This document shows positions 21,851 to 31,454 of a stretch of DNA of 64,000 bases, one piece after another; within the stretch, counting starts at the first letter, position 1; each line of letters begins with the position of its first letter. The stretch is from Xenorhabdus budapestensis. Lineage in GTDB: Bacteria; Pseudomonadota; Gammaproteobacteria; Enterobacterales; Enterobacteriaceae. The notes beneath the pieces are model-generated. The model was not told where the DNA came from. It worked only from the letters and a program-made list of their open reading frames with translations, and did not search any database. The stretch is taken from positions 63,145 through 127,144 of the forward strand of contig NZ_NIBS01000011.1 of the NCBI RefSeq assembly GCF_002632465.1, in the 5' to 3' direction. A program made the position numbers and the translations under genes.

Positions 21851-22162
21851 TATAACGTCATGTTTTATCAAACCATATCTATGGGGTGAATTCAGTCACC
21901 CCTATCACTTCAGTCAAATAGCCTCAATTTCTTCATACTTACATCTCATTGCTATTTTATTTGGCTGTTTAATCATCAGTAGCTGCTTTGTCGGACAATT
22001 ACGCGATGGAGAATTAGGTCATTAATAAAGAAGCACCTTAATTTGCAGATAATTTCGATTTGAATCGGCTATTGATTCATATCCGAATTTATCAGAACTA
22101 AACCCTTCGCAGCATTTTAATAGATCCGCAATAATACATTTGATTCAAACGGAAGGGGTTAT
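21851..22162. other. Intergenic region between ogr-like gene and tail genes
   Basis: 312 bp without a gene. A hairpin GGGGTGA / TCACCCC at 21883-21902 lies just behind the Ogr-like gene but has no T-run. Capsid and lysis genes would be expected around here in a complete prophage; no trace is seen. Confidence 0.5.
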
Positions 22163-22774
22163 GTGTGGGAACGCATCGGCGAAGGATTGCTACCCGCTTA
22201 TGAGCTAAAGCGGCTTTTTACCCGTAGTTTTTTACCCGTAAAGAATGAAAGGATTGAAACTGAAAGCGGTATGCATGAAATGAATAAATTACAGCAATTA
22301 ACAACATTTTTACGGGAAAACCTACCAGAATTCACGTGTAAAACGGAATTTACCAGTGAAACGGGAGAAATCCGCTTTATTCAGGCTCAACGGGATTTAG
22401 GGTTGGGACAATACCAGATGTTTATCCAAAAGTATAAAGCAGTGATTAAGTGGGCGAGTTTTCCACACAGGGAATATGATCCCCGATATATCTCACTGTT
22501 AATCAACGCCTGGCTGACAGAGCAAAATGATGAATTGAGGGATCGCAATCAGGGACAGGAATGCCCAACTATGACTGTCAAAGTGAATGAAGAAACTGCT
22601 GTTGTCGTGGTGTCGTTATCACTGTCAGAGCCTGTGATTATGCGTGAGGATAAAAACGGTATTGTCCCCTTTGATGGTAAGCGTTGGCTGCTGGCAAACC
22701 CTGAAATCTGGTTTGCTGAAAATGATGTTATTCATATTGTGGACGAATCAGGAACACCTGTTGGACAAATCTGA
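22163..22774 (+). CDS. Phage tail completion protein, P2 gpR-like
   Basis: Matches the P2 gpR family, needed to finish the tail so that it can join the head. The central WASFPHREYDPRYISLLINAWLT block (nt about 22450-22520) fits the family, where a short acidic stretch follows the LINAWL helix. The GTG at 22163 has GGAAGGGG 7 nt upstream; a later ATG (22271 or 22283) would give the more usual length of about 165 aa. The first 35 residues may therefore be a fusion with leftover sequence from a deletion. First gene of the tail operon. Confidence 0.7.
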   Translation: MWERIGEGLLPAYELKRLFTRSFLPVKNERIETESGMHEMNKLQQLTTFLRENLPEFTCKTEFTSETGEIRFIQAQRDLGLGQYQMFIQKYKAVIKWASFPHREYDPRYISLLINAWLTEQNDELRDRNQGQECPTMTVKVNEETAVVVVSLSLSEPVIMREDKNGIVPFDGKRWLLANPEIWFAENDVIHIVDESGTPVGQI

Positions 22775-22856
22775 CGATGATTAATGGGCAGATTTAAGGA
22801 ATTGCAAAACACATCTGCAACCTTGAACAAATAAAACATAAATAAAGGAATAAATT

Positions 22857-23969
22857 ATGTGGCCACATGTGCAGGTTAACCAAGTTAACCAACTGCAAGG
22901 CGAAACCAAGGAAATAGAGCGCGTATTGCTCTTTGTTGGAACGGGAAAAACCAACACAGGCAAAACAATCTCTGTAAATACTCAGACGGATTTTGATTCT
23001 GTATTGGGAACAACAGATACCGCTCTGAAACGTAATGTACTGGCTGCGATGGCAAACGCAGGACAAAACTGGTCTGGGTATGTCCATGTTTTGCCGGAAT
23101 CGGCAGATGAACTGGCCTTTGTTGAGGTGGTGACAGCAGCACAGCGTGTTGCCAGTGTAGAAGGATATGTGCTGACGGTCGGTGCGACTAAAGCCATTAT
23201 CAAGGCTGCGCAGACTTTGCGGGCAAATACCATTGCTAAATTTGGGCGTTGGCAGTGGGCTATTTTGGCTGTTGAAGGAACACAGCCGAAAGAAACCTGG
23301 TCAGATTATGTTGCTCGTCTGGCTGATCTGCAAAAAGGAGAAGCAGTTTCATCGATCCAATTAGTGCCGTCTCTGTGGGGCAATGAAGCGGGGGTATTAG
23401 CGGGCCGTTTGTGTAATCGTGCCGTCACGGTGGCAGACAGCCCGGCACGAGTCCAGACAGGGCCATTGATGGATCTGGGAACAACAGATTTTCCGCTTGA
23501 TGGTGCAGGGAAGCCGATTGATTTAGCAACATTACAAGCATTGGAAAAATTACGTTTCAGTGTGCCAATGTGGTATCCCGATTACGATGGCATGTATTGG
23601 TCAGATGGCCGCACATTGGATGTGGAAGGCGGAGATTACCAGAGTATCGAAAATTTGCGTGTTGTGGATAAGGTCGCACGCCGTATTCGTTTGCAGGCTA
23701 TCGCTAAAATTGCTAATCGCAGCCTGAATAGTACACCGGGCAGCATCGCCACGCATCAGGCGTATTTCGCCCGTACTTTGCGTGAAATGTCCCGTAGTAC
23801 GGAAATTAACGGTGTGACATTTCCGGGTGAAGTGAAATCACCTCAGGATGGTGACATTGTTATCACATGGCGCAATAAAAACACGGTAGAAATTTATATC
23901 ACTATTCGCACTTACGAATGCCCGAAAGGGATCACGGCGAGTTTGTTGCTGGATTTGGGAGGAAATTAA
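22857..23969 (+). CDS. Contractile tail sheath protein (DUF2586 type)
   Basis: 370-aa protein of the DUF2586 family, the tail sheath of HP1/K139-like myoviruses. The N-terminus (MWPHVQVNQVNQLQGETKEI) and the RLCNRAVTVADSPARV region are typical. Contraction of the sheath drives the tube through the target envelope. Ends 1 nt before the tube gene, as in contractile tails generally. Confidence 0.88.
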   Translation: MWPHVQVNQVNQLQGETKEIERVLLFVGTGKTNTGKTISVNTQTDFDSVLGTTDTALKRNVLAAMANAGQNWSGYVHVLPESADELAFVEVVTAAQRVASVEGYVLTVGATKAIIKAAQTLRANTIAKFGRWQWAILAVEGTQPKETWSDYVARLADLQKGEAVSSIQLVPSLWGNEAGVLAGRLCNRAVTVADSPARVQTGPLMDLGTTDFPLDGAGKPIDLATLQALEKLRFSVPMWYPDYDGMYWSDGRTLDVEGGDYQSIENLRVVDKVARRIRLQAIAKIANRSLNSTPGSIATHQAYFARTLREMSRSTEINGVTFPGEVKSPQDGDIVITWRNKNTVEIYITIRTYECPKGITASLLLDLGGN

Positions 23970-24425
23970 ATGAGCCAGCGTATTTCCGGTCAGTCGGTCG
24001 ATTTTAATATGGATGGAGATCTGGTTCATGCGGAAAAGGTCAGTCTGTCCGTTACTGACAATACAGCCGCCGCCCAAACACAGGGCGTACCGGATGGTTA
24101 TATCTCCGGTGATGTAACAGCAGAAGGGGAAATTGAACTCAGCACTAAGTATTTGGATATCGTCACAGCCAAAGCACGTGCTGCGGGTTCGTGGCGGGGT
24201 ATTCAGCCTGTTGATCTGATGTGGTACGCCAAAGCAGGTAATGAGGAAATGAAAGTTGAAGCTTACGGTTGCAAACTGATCGTGAGTGATATTCTGGATG
24301 TTGACCCTAAAGGCGGCAGCGTGATGACACATAAAATTAAATTTGTTGTCACTTCACCTGATTTTGTGCGTATTAATGGTATTCCCTATCTCGAAGCAGA
24401 ATTAACCCGTAATCTGATCGGGTAA
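23970..24425 (+). CDS. Tail tube protein (DUF2597 type)
   Basis: 151-aa protein of the DUF2597 family, the inner tube partner of the DUF2586 sheath. MSQRISGQSVDFNMDGDLVH and EIELSTKYLDIV are the recognisable parts. The ATG follows directly on the sheath stop codon. Confidence 0.88.
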   Translation: MSQRISGQSVDFNMDGDLVHAEKVSLSVTDNTAAAQTQGVPDGYISGDVTAEGEIELSTKYLDIVTAKARAAGSWRGIQPVDLMWYAKAGNEEMKVEAYGCKLIVSDILDVDPKGGSVMTHKIKFVVTSPDFVRINGIPYLEAELTRNLIG

Positions 24426-24562
24426 ACACAGATATTCATGGAAGAACATGAGAAAACCTTTATTACATTCGTGTAATTAGGGGGCTCATTGCATCAGGGA
24501 CGATGTTTACTAAAATAATCGATAAATTATTAATTGATGAAATAAAAGAAAGGAATTAAATC

Positions 24563-24832
24563 ATGACCAAAGAAAATAAAATTATTGCTTTAATAGTTGG
24601 CGGAAATGAAATTAAATTTGAGCCAAATATTGTCGCTTATAATAACATGATTAATGATATGACAATGGACAATAAAATTGTGCCGATTGTTACTTATTTG
24701 CGTCGTATTGTTCAGTCTGCTTCTAAACCTGCTCTTGATGAACTGTTACAAATTCCGGGTGCGGCAATGCAGTTGGTTGAAAAAATCAATTCCGAATATG
24801 CACCAAAACTGGAAATTGAAATAAAAAACTAA
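24563..24832 (+). CDS. Tail assembly chaperone (short product)
   Basis: 89-aa protein with the size, position (between tube and tape measure) and acidic C-terminus of tail assembly chaperones, resembling the DUF2765/TAC family. It would coat the tape measure during tail assembly. The gene ends at a TAA directly after a canonical slippery heptamer, and a longer product is likely by -1 frameshifting (see next entry). Confidence 0.8.
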   Translation: MTKENKIIALIVGGNEIKFEPNIVAYNNMINDMTMDNKIVPIVTYLRRIVQSASKPALDELLQIPGAAMQLVEKINSEYAPKLEIEIKN

Positions 24833-25023
24833 ATGCACGGGTTAAGGCTATCGACAATAGCTTATTCGAACAGGCCTTAACTTTGCGTCGTCATTATCTA
24901 CCAAATGAAAATGATGATACGGAAAATTTAGCCCGTGCAATTTGGTTAGATAATCGATATTGGGAATATACACGCATTGCAACTGCAAATGGAATTGCAT
25001 TGGCATTAAAAGGTGAGCCATGA
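24563..25023 (+). CDS. Tail assembly chaperone, -1 frameshift fusion (G-GT type)
   Basis: Same start as the short product. At A AAA AAC (24823-24829) a -1 slip bypasses the TAA at 24830-24832 and enters a frame open to the TGA at 25021-25023. The extension (about 65 residues, with FEQALTLRRHYLP and RAIWLDNRYWEYTRIA) has no start codon of its own and is otherwise unexplained. Its stop overlaps the ATG of the tape-measure gene. This reproduces the gpG/gpGT (lambda) and E/E' (P2) layout, where the fusion links tape measure and tube subunits. Confidence 0.82.
24823..24829 (+). promoter_or_regulatory. -1 ribosomal frameshift slippery heptamer A AAA AAC
   Basis: The heptamer lies in the zero frame as X XXY YYZ, one codon before the stop. 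This is among the most efficient bacterial -1 slippery sequences. No strong downstream hairpin was identified by eye. Confidence 0.82.
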
Positions 25024-27266
25024 GTCAGCTCGATTTTATATTAAATCTAGTCAATAGGGTTACAGAACCACTTGATCGTATAAAAAATGCAGTCTCTGGC
25101 GTTGCTGAGGAATCACAAAAGGCATTTGGCAAAATTTCGGCGGGTGGGAAAACAATAGCTGACTCATTCTGGTCAACGCATAGCTTCCTTGAGCCAGCCA
25201 TTCAAATGGATGATGCCCTGCAATCAGCCTCATTACAGGGAATTGATAGCAGTGTTATGGCAAAAATTGCCAAAGATTCTGTAACCTTTAGCTCACAATA
25301 TGGCAAGTCAGCCATTGAGTTTGTGAAATCAGCGACGGAAATTAACAAAGCAGTACAAGGGCTGGAGCAAACGGAATTGCCCCAGATGACCAAAATTGCC
25401 AATACCACCGCCGTTGCTCTGAAAACCAGCTCAACAGATGCGGCGAATTATATGGGGAAAATGTTTGACCTGTTCTCCGATCATGCCGAGTCCGTAGGAC
25501 ATCTTCAATTTGCTGAAGAGCTGTCAGGCAAGGCTGTTTTTATGGCACAGACATTCGGCACCAGTATGCCTGAAATGACACTGCTACTGGAAAATACCCG
25601 TAAAGCAGGAACAGATTTTGGTGTGGGGATAGATGAACAGTTGGCTGTATTGGGGCAGTTACAGAGCACGTTGGGAGGCGATGCCAGCCACGCTTATGAG
25701 GCGTTTTTATCGGTTGCAACGGGTGGCGCGAAAAGTCTAGGACTGAGCTTTGTTAATGCTTCCGGCCAGATGCTTTCCATGCCGGAAATGCTGCAAAAAC
25801 TACAGGCCAAATATGGCACAAGCATTGAAGGTAATCTGAAAGCTCAGGCTGAGATTGAAGCAGCATTTGGTGACTCTGCTGTGGTGGTCAAAGCGCTTTT
25901 CAACGATGTTGATGCGTTAAACAAGAACATGGCTGCGCTGGGTGCGAATGATGGAATGGAACGTACCCGTGAAATGGCGGCACAGATGGCTGATCCGTGG
26001 GAGCGGTTACAGGCAATCTGGGAGAATCTTCATATTCTAATTGGTTCAGCATTGCTGCCGGTTATAAAACCTTTGGTTAATTGGCTCGCGGATACCAGCC
26101 AAGTATTAGTGCGCTGGATGAAATTGTTTCCCAATATTGCTCGTTGGGTTGGATATATCACGTTGGCGATTATGAACTTTGCCGTCGTGGGTGCTGTCGC
26201 CAATATAGTGATGGGAATCAGTAAGTTTGTTTGGATGGGATTGATTGCCGTATGGAATACGGGAGCATTTATATTATCTTTGCTAACAGGAAAGTTCCGT
26301 GTGTTGGCAACAGTCAGTACAGTATTGAGTACGGCATTAACTTGGCTTCGCTCCACCCTGATTTTCACCAATGTAGCAGCCTGGATGGCAGCGGCTGGCC
26401 TTACTGCCGTAACTTGGCCTGTATTGGCAATTATTGCTGTTATTGCTGGATTGGTTATTGTAGTTATTAAGTTCTGGCAACCCATTAAGGCTTTTATTCA
26501 AGGTTTTATTCAGGGCTTTGGTGAAGCTAGTGGTGCACTTTTTCCGATTGCATCCTTATTTGGTGCAATTGGTTCTGTCATCAGTATTGTTTGGCAGTGT
26601 GTTAAGGTTCTGTTTGGCTGGTTTGCTGATTTGTTAGCTCCAATACAATACACCAGTGAAGAATTACAAGGTGCCACTGATGCGGGACGTTCTTTTGGCC
26701 ATTCTGTGGCTGGAGCTATTGAAGTTATTATGACTCCAATAAATTTGATTATTCAGCTTATTATCGTTCTGGTTTCTCTATTTGAGTTCGCAGGAGAAAA
26801 AATATCTAATTTTTTTGAAGATTTTTCTCTGGGTAATATGTTCTCTGGCCTTGGCGATATATTAAGCTTTATTCCGGGTTTCGAAATTGGATCTATTGGA
26901 GCCAAAGTAATTGGGGAAATGGTTAATGATCCAATGGAAAAAACAACGGCTTCCAATATGGGAGTGGGAAAAAATACTCAAAAGTTGATAACTCAGTCCA
27001 ATAATATGTTGCAGGGACAATCCCAAACTATATCTCAGCAAATTATGCCTCAGACTGTGCAATCAGTTAATCCGTTGGAAAGTGAAGGAGTATTAACAGG
27101 TGGAAAAAAACTGGGTATTAATAGAAATGGCCTGATGAGTGAAGTGGCGAATAATTCACAGACTATTAATGATAACAGCCGCCGTATTGAAAGTGTGACA
27201 TTCAATGTTTCCAATGGCATGACACCAGATCAATTTACGGAATGGGAACAAGTGGCCTATGGATGA
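25020..27266 (+). CDS. Phage tail tape measure protein
   Basis: 748-aa protein of the TP901-type tape-measure family. The first 300 residues are helical and charged, with the core SSTDAANYMGKMFDLF and GTSMPEMTLLLENTRKAG. The middle (about 370-560) has several hydrophobic segments, and the end is Ser/Asn-rich. Tape-measure length sets tail length; at roughly 1.5 Angstrom per residue this suggests a tail of about 110 nm (an inference). Overlaps the genes on both sides by a few bases. Confidence 0.9.
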   Translation: MSQLDFILNLVNRVTEPLDRIKNAVSGVAEESQKAFGKISAGGKTIADSFWSTHSFLEPAIQMDDALQSASLQGIDSSVMAKIAKDSVTFSSQYGKSAIEFVKSATEINKAVQGLEQTELPQMTKIANTTAVALKTSSTDAANYMGKMFDLFSDHAESVGHLQFAEELSGKAVFMAQTFGTSMPEMTLLLENTRKAGTDFGVGIDEQLAVLGQLQSTLGGDASHAYEAFLSVATGGAKSLGLSFVNASGQMLSMPEMLQKLQAKYGTSIEGNLKAQAEIEAAFGDSAVVVKALFNDVDALNKNMAALGANDGMERTREMAAQMADPWERLQAIWENLHILIGSALLPVIKPLVNWLADTSQVLVRWMKLFPNIARWVGYITLAIMNFAVVGAVANIVMGISKFVWMGLIAVWNTGAFILSLLTGKFRVLATVSTVLSTALTWLRSTLIFTNVAAWMAAAGLTAVTWPVLAIIAVIAGLVIVVIKFWQPIKAFIQGFIQGFGEASGALFPIASLFGAIGSVISIVWQCVKVLFGWFADLLAPIQYTSEELQGATDAGRSFGHSVAGAIEVIMTPINLIIQLIIVLVSLFEFAGEKISNFFEDFSLGNMFSGLGDILSFIPGFEIGSIGAKVIGEMVNDPMEKTTASNMGVGKNTQKLITQSNNMLQGQSQTISQQIMPQTVQSVNPLESEGVLTGGKKLGINRNGLMSEVANNSQTINDNSRRIESVTFNVSNGMTPDQFTEWEQVAYG

Positions 27267-27594
27267 GCCTAGATATATTGATTTGTTAATTAGTGAGCGT
27301 GATTTTACGCTCAATTCAGGGAATGAACCGCATTTCTGTAATAATCGGTTTTCTATTGGACAGGATTGTGTTCACGCGATTATTGAAAGTGGTCTGGCAA
27401 CAAATTTAATTGCTGAACGCAGTCCGACATTACGTGCGGATATTCAGACTCAGATAGTGATTCTAATCGAAAATGATGAGCGGATTATTCCGGGCACTGT
27501 CAGCATCAATGAAGAATCACCGACCAAGTTATGGATCACGGCAGAAACTTACGATTTTGGTCGTATTAATGTGAGTGTGGGAAATGGACACTAA
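27259..27594 (+). CDS. Baseplate-associated protein, DUF2590 type
   Basis: 111-aa protein of the DUF2590 family found between tape measure and baseplate J in HP1/K139-like phages. The core IVILIENDERIIPGTVSINE fits. Probably a small baseplate wedge or initiator protein; function not proven. Overlaps the tape measure by 8 nt and the J gene by 11 nt. GC content rises sharply just after this gene. Confidence 0.72.
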   Translation: MDEPRYIDLLISERDFTLNSGNEPHFCNNRFSIGQDCVHAIIESGLATNLIAERSPTLRADIQTQIVILIENDERIIPGTVSINEESPTKLWITAETYDFGRINVSVGNGH

Positions 27595-28768
27595 ACCAAC
27601 GATGGATTATGAAAAGGTACTGCGTGACAGCGGGATGCCGACGACGGAAGCCGATATTAGCAAGGCATTCGCTCAGGTCGTGGATGAGGCGGGATTAATC
27701 ACCAACACCTCGCGCATGTCCCCGTTCTGGCGGCTGATTAACACCATTGTCACGCGCCCGGTACTGTGGCTGAAAGACGCATTAATCAACGTCACGCTGA
27801 AGAATATGTATTTAGCGACGGCATCGGGTGCATGGCTGGATATGTTTGCCTGGGGCGTGAACCTGAAACGCAAACCTGCTTCTGCTGCACAGGGGGTGAT
27901 CCGTTTTTATAAAGCGGCGGGCGCTTCGGCGGTGACGGTGCCTGCCGGAACGGTTATCCAGACTGAGCGCATTAATGGCGAAATCTACCGGGTCAGCACC
28001 ACGGAAAGTACGGTGATAGCTGACGGTGTGCCCAGTGCTTTGTTGCCCGTCACCGCAGAGGCCGCAGGCGGCGCATTTAACCTTGCACCCGGATATTTTC
28101 GAATTCTGCCCGTGGCGGTGTCCGGGATTGTGCGGGTACAGAATGAAGAAGGCTGGTTATTGGCGCCCGGTGCGGATGCGGAGTCGGACGATGATTTGCG
28201 TGATCGTTGCCGCAACCAATATAACCTGGTCGGTAACTATCATACTGATGCGGTTTACCGCGGCATGATTGCCACTGTTGCAGGTTTAAGTATTGACCGG
28301 ATTTTCTTTCTGCATGACGCGCCCCGTGGCGCGGGAACCGCCAATGCGTATCTGTTGCTGGATTCGGGGGTGATTAGCCAGCCGTTTATTGAGGCGGTCA
28401 ACGATTACATCACCAATCAGGGCCATCACGGGCATGGCGATGATATGCAATGCCTGCCGATGCCGGAAACTCAGCATGACTTAGCGGTCACATTGTTTGT
28501 GGTCAGTCTGGCGAACTACAGTCAGGAGCAGATAGTGACCCTGAAACGGGATGTGGAAAACCTGATCCGCTGCGCATTCCGGGAAAACAGCCAGTATGCC
28601 GTGAAGAAAACGTGGCCGTACTCGCGCTTTTCCTTTTCCAACTTAGGGCGGGAAATCCACCGTGAATTCAGCGAGATTGAATCTCTGACTTTTTCACTGG
28701 GGGATATTCTCAGTGACTTAAGTGTGCCGAGACTGAAAACACTCTCTGTGGAGGTGAAAAATGTCTGA
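27584..28768 (+). CDS. Baseplate J-like protein
   Basis: About 394-aa baseplate wedge protein of the J/gp47 family. The central block GAWLDMFAWGVNLKRKPA and the VIRFYKAAGASAVTVPAGT and EAAGGAFNLAPGYF segments are diagnostic. It connects the hub to the sheath and triggers contraction. The ATG at 27584 overlaps the previous gene. Codon use here is markedly more GC-rich than in the sheath, tube and tape-measure genes. Confidence 0.92.
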   Translation: MDTKPTMDYEKVLRDSGMPTTEADISKAFAQVVDEAGLITNTSRMSPFWRLINTIVTRPVLWLKDALINVTLKNMYLATASGAWLDMFAWGVNLKRKPASAAQGVIRFYKAAGASAVTVPAGTVIQTERINGEIYRVSTTESTVIADGVPSALLPVTAEAAGGAFNLAPGYFRILPVAVSGIVRVQNEEGWLLAPGADAESDDDLRDRCRNQYNLVGNYHTDAVYRGMIATVAGLSIDRIFFLHDAPRGAGTANAYLLLDSGVISQPFIEAVNDYITNQGHHGHGDDMQCLPMPETQHDLAVTLFVVSLANYSQEQIVTLKRDVENLIRCAFRENSQYAVKKTWPYSRFSFSNLGREIHREFSEIESLTFSLGDILSDLSVPRLKTLSVEVKNV

Positions 28769-29417
28769 GTTCAGGGAACGTCTTCAACGACTGACCTTGC
28801 CCTCATGGATGGATAAAGGTGAGCCTGCCAAACTGCTCAATGCAGCGCGGACATTCTGGTCACAGGTTTATGACTGGCTGACATGGCCGTTGGCCCAACT
28901 GGATGCGGAAACCTGTACCGAATCGCTGTTATCCGTACTGGCCTATCAGCGGGATATCCAGCGTTTTAACGGCGACCCGCTACCCTTGTTCCGAAAGCGC
29001 GTGAAGTACGCGTTTATCAACGCCAAAGATGCCGGCAGCATCGCGGGATTTATTGCCATCTTTGAACGCCTCGGCGTGGGCTATGTGGAATTACTGGAAC
29101 GCCAGCCGGACATTGACTGGGATGTGATTATCCTGCGCCTCAGTGACAGCCAGATAGCGGCCAACCCTGATTTGCTGATGAATATCATCCGCCAGTACGG
29201 GCGCACCTGCCGTCGTTACCGTTTTGAAGTGATCGCGAAAAACCAGTTATTGATGCGGGTAGGTAGCGTGGGAGCAGATTATTGCGCGTATGCCGCCGCC
29301 ATACCGACCCAACCATTATTATTAAAAGTGGGGCATATCGCAGGCGTTGCCGTCTGTGACAGTGCCAGCCTCAAGGAAAGTACTGCACCGAACGTCACCT
29401 ACGGTGCGACATTATAA
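28761..29417 (+). CDS. Tail protein I (baseplate wedge)
   Basis: 218-aa protein of the Tail_P2_I family. The regions LLNAARTFWSQVYDWLTWPL and FRKRVKYAFINAKDAGS fit gpI-type wedge proteins, which always follow gpJ. Overlaps J by 8 nt. GC-rich like its neighbours. Confidence 0.88.
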   Translation: MSEFRERLQRLTLPSWMDKGEPAKLLNAARTFWSQVYDWLTWPLAQLDAETCTESLLSVLAYQRDIQRFNGDPLPLFRKRVKYAFINAKDAGSIAGFIAIFERLGVGYVELLERQPDIDWDVIILRLSDSQIAANPDLLMNIIRQYGRTCRRYRFEVIAKNQLLMRVGSVGADYCAYAAAIPTQPLLLKVGHIAGVAVCDSASLKESTAPNVTYGATL

Positions 29418-29426
29418 GGAAATAGT

Positions 29427-31454
29427 ATGTCTTCAGTGATAACGACAGACTTTGAAAAATGGAAAGCCCAGCAAGTGGCCGCAGGTCAGCCTGTGGTGCT
29501 GGATGAATTTGTCTTTGCCAATGTGCCGAACCTTGATCCGTCGAAAGAATTCAGTCGCAGTGAAAAATTGCCTGCTCAAAACCAGATTGTTCACCGTCAG
29601 GCGGTCAATAAAACCGGACTCGCCAGTGAGAACGCGGTGGCTTACAGCGTCACACTGGGCACCGAAGTGGGTAATTTTGATTTTAACTGGATTGGCCTTA
29701 TCAGTAAGACCTCCGGTGTCATTGGTATGATCACCCATGCGCCCACCCAGAAAAAAATCAAAACCGCTAACGGCTTGCAGGGCAATGTCCTTACCCGCTC
29801 TTTCCTGCTGGAGTTTGACGGTGCAGCAACAGAAACAGCGATTACCACCACAGCAGAAACATGGCAGATTGATTTTACCGCCCGTTTAACAGGCATTGAC
29901 GAAATGCAGCGCCTGATTAATACCGACAGTTATGGTGAAGCCGCCTTTTTTGGGGATGGCTTTGCGGTGGTGCGTCAGGGCGAGCAGTATCTGGTGAAAA
30001 AAGGGCTGGCCTATGTCGGTGGGCTGCGTGGAGTACTGGAATTTGACCAGACATTAAACAGTCTGCGTAATATCCGTGTGTATGCCGATTTTAGTTATCA
30101 GGGCAATCTGGTGAGCCAGTGGAAAACCACTGTTAAAATTACGGCTGCAAATGACCAGAAAAACTACGTGGATGCAGCCGGATATCCGCATTATGTGTTT
30201 GCTATTGCCCTGATTGACGGAAACGGCAATGTGACTGACTTACGCCGTCAGGGAACATTAAATGCCCGTGATATTGCTGATCTACAAAAAGTCTTAAATC
30301 AGGTTCAACAGGACTATGCCACGAAAGCGGCATTATTACGCGGCCTGAATGCAAAGCAACCCAAAGGCGATTATGCGACATGGCAGGAAGTGCAAAGCGG
30401 ATTGAATGCCAAACAGACGAAGGGTGACTATGCCACAAAAGAAGACCTTAAAACGGGGCTTGCGGGAAAGTTTAATCACACGGGTGGTGAAATTTCAGGC
30501 AGTATCGATATCAGAGGCAATATCACTTCTTATGGTGATGTGATACAGGTCGTCAATAATAAAAATAATCAATCCCTGCAACTGGATGTCACCAATGACG
30601 GCATTGTACGCATCAATGCCAGAAGAAAAGGCGAAGAATCCACAACCCATTTGTTACCGGGTGGGAGTGGTCAACTCATGCAACTCGGGGACAATGGATT
30701 CGCCGGGAAAGGGGTGCTGTACAATCACAACCAGAAGGCACTGGAATCCGTGTTACTGAGAGAATCCAGTCTCTCGCAAATTTTCAGAAATGATACCACC
30801 ACGACCTTAGCTCATCGGTATTCACCGAGCCTGTTGATGAGAACGGGGGACACCTCCGCCATTCTCTCGGTTGATTTTAATTCGGCTAATGTCAAAGTGA
30901 CCTCCGTGTTACTGAATAACAACGAAAGAAAAAAGAATGACCTGTATGGCACCGGCAACACGAAAGTGGATAGAAGTGGTTACTTACGCATTGATTCCTC
31001 TTCTACTGAATTAGTGGGTGTTCCTGTCGGCGGCACTGTTTTGTGGAACTCATCCGCGCCCATCCCTGCGGATTTCTGGCCTAACGAAGGGCGTGAATTT
31101 TCAGCCAGTGACTACCCGGAATTAGCCAGGATATTTCCAGACCTGAAATTACCCGATGACCGCGGATACGCCATCCGTATCGCTGACAATGGGAGGAAGA
31201 TTGATATGGGGAGAACCGTGGGAACCTATCAGGATGATGCCATGAGAAACTTAACAGGTGCGTTTACCGCGCGGGCTGACAGTGGGGCACTCACGACCGG
31301 GGTTTTCAGTAAAGAAGGGGCGGGTCAAACGATGTCATCCGGCCCCTCCGATGTCCTCGGCACCATCCACTTCAATGCCGCCCGGCAAGTCCCCACGGCA
31401 CACGAATTTCGTATGAAGAACGTGGCTAAAATTTTAATTACGAGGATAAAATAA
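29427..31454 (+). CDS. Tail fibre protein (DUF3751 N-terminus, collar C-terminus)
   Basis: 675-aa receptor-binding fibre. The first 160 residues match the DUF3751 phage-tail-collar fibre attachment domain (FVFANVPNLDPSKEFSRSE; VGNFDFNWIGLIS). The middle has short repeats containing AKQPKGDYAT and AKQTKGDYAT. The C-terminus has the collar-type sequence ASDYPELARIFP...LPDDRGYAIR and ends in KNVAKILITRIK. It determines target range. Overlaps the chaperone gene by 1 nt. Confidence 0.88.
   Translation: MSSVITTDFEKWKAQQVAAGQPVVLDEFVFANVPNLDPSKEFSRSEKLPAQNQIVHRQAVNKTGLASENAVAYSVTLGTEVGNFDFNWIGLISKTSGVIGMITHAPTQKKIKTANGLQGNVLTRSFLLEFDGAATETAITTTAETWQIDFTARLTGIDEMQRLINTDSYGEAAFFGDGFAVVRQGEQYLVKKGLAYVGGLRGVLEFDQTLNSLRNIRVYADFSYQGNLVSQWKTTVKITAANDQKNYVDAAGYPHYVFAIALIDGNGNVTDLRRQGTLNARDIADLQKVLNQVQQDYATKAALLRGLNAKQPKGDYATWQEVQSGLNAKQTKGDYATKEDLKTGLAGKFNHTGGEISGSIDIRGNITSYGDVIQVVNNKNNQSLQLDVTNDGIVRINARRKGEESTTHLLPGGSGQLMQLGDNGFAGKGVLYNHNQKALESVLLRESSLSQIFRNDTTTTLAHRYSPSLLMRTGDTSAILSVDFNSANVKVTSVLLNNNERKKNDLYGTGNTKVDRSGYLRIDSSSTELVGVPVGGTVLWNSSAPIPADFWPNEGREFSASDYPELARIFPDLKLPDDRGYAIRIADNGRKIDMGRTVGTYQDDAMRNLTGAFTARADSGALTTGVFSKEGAGQTMSSGPSDVLGTIHFNAARQVPTAHEFRMKNVAKILITRIK

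Noticed and set aside
22161..22210. Small ORF MCGNASAKDCYPLMS as a lysis gene
   Set aside because: Only 15 codons and no signal peptide or membrane segment.
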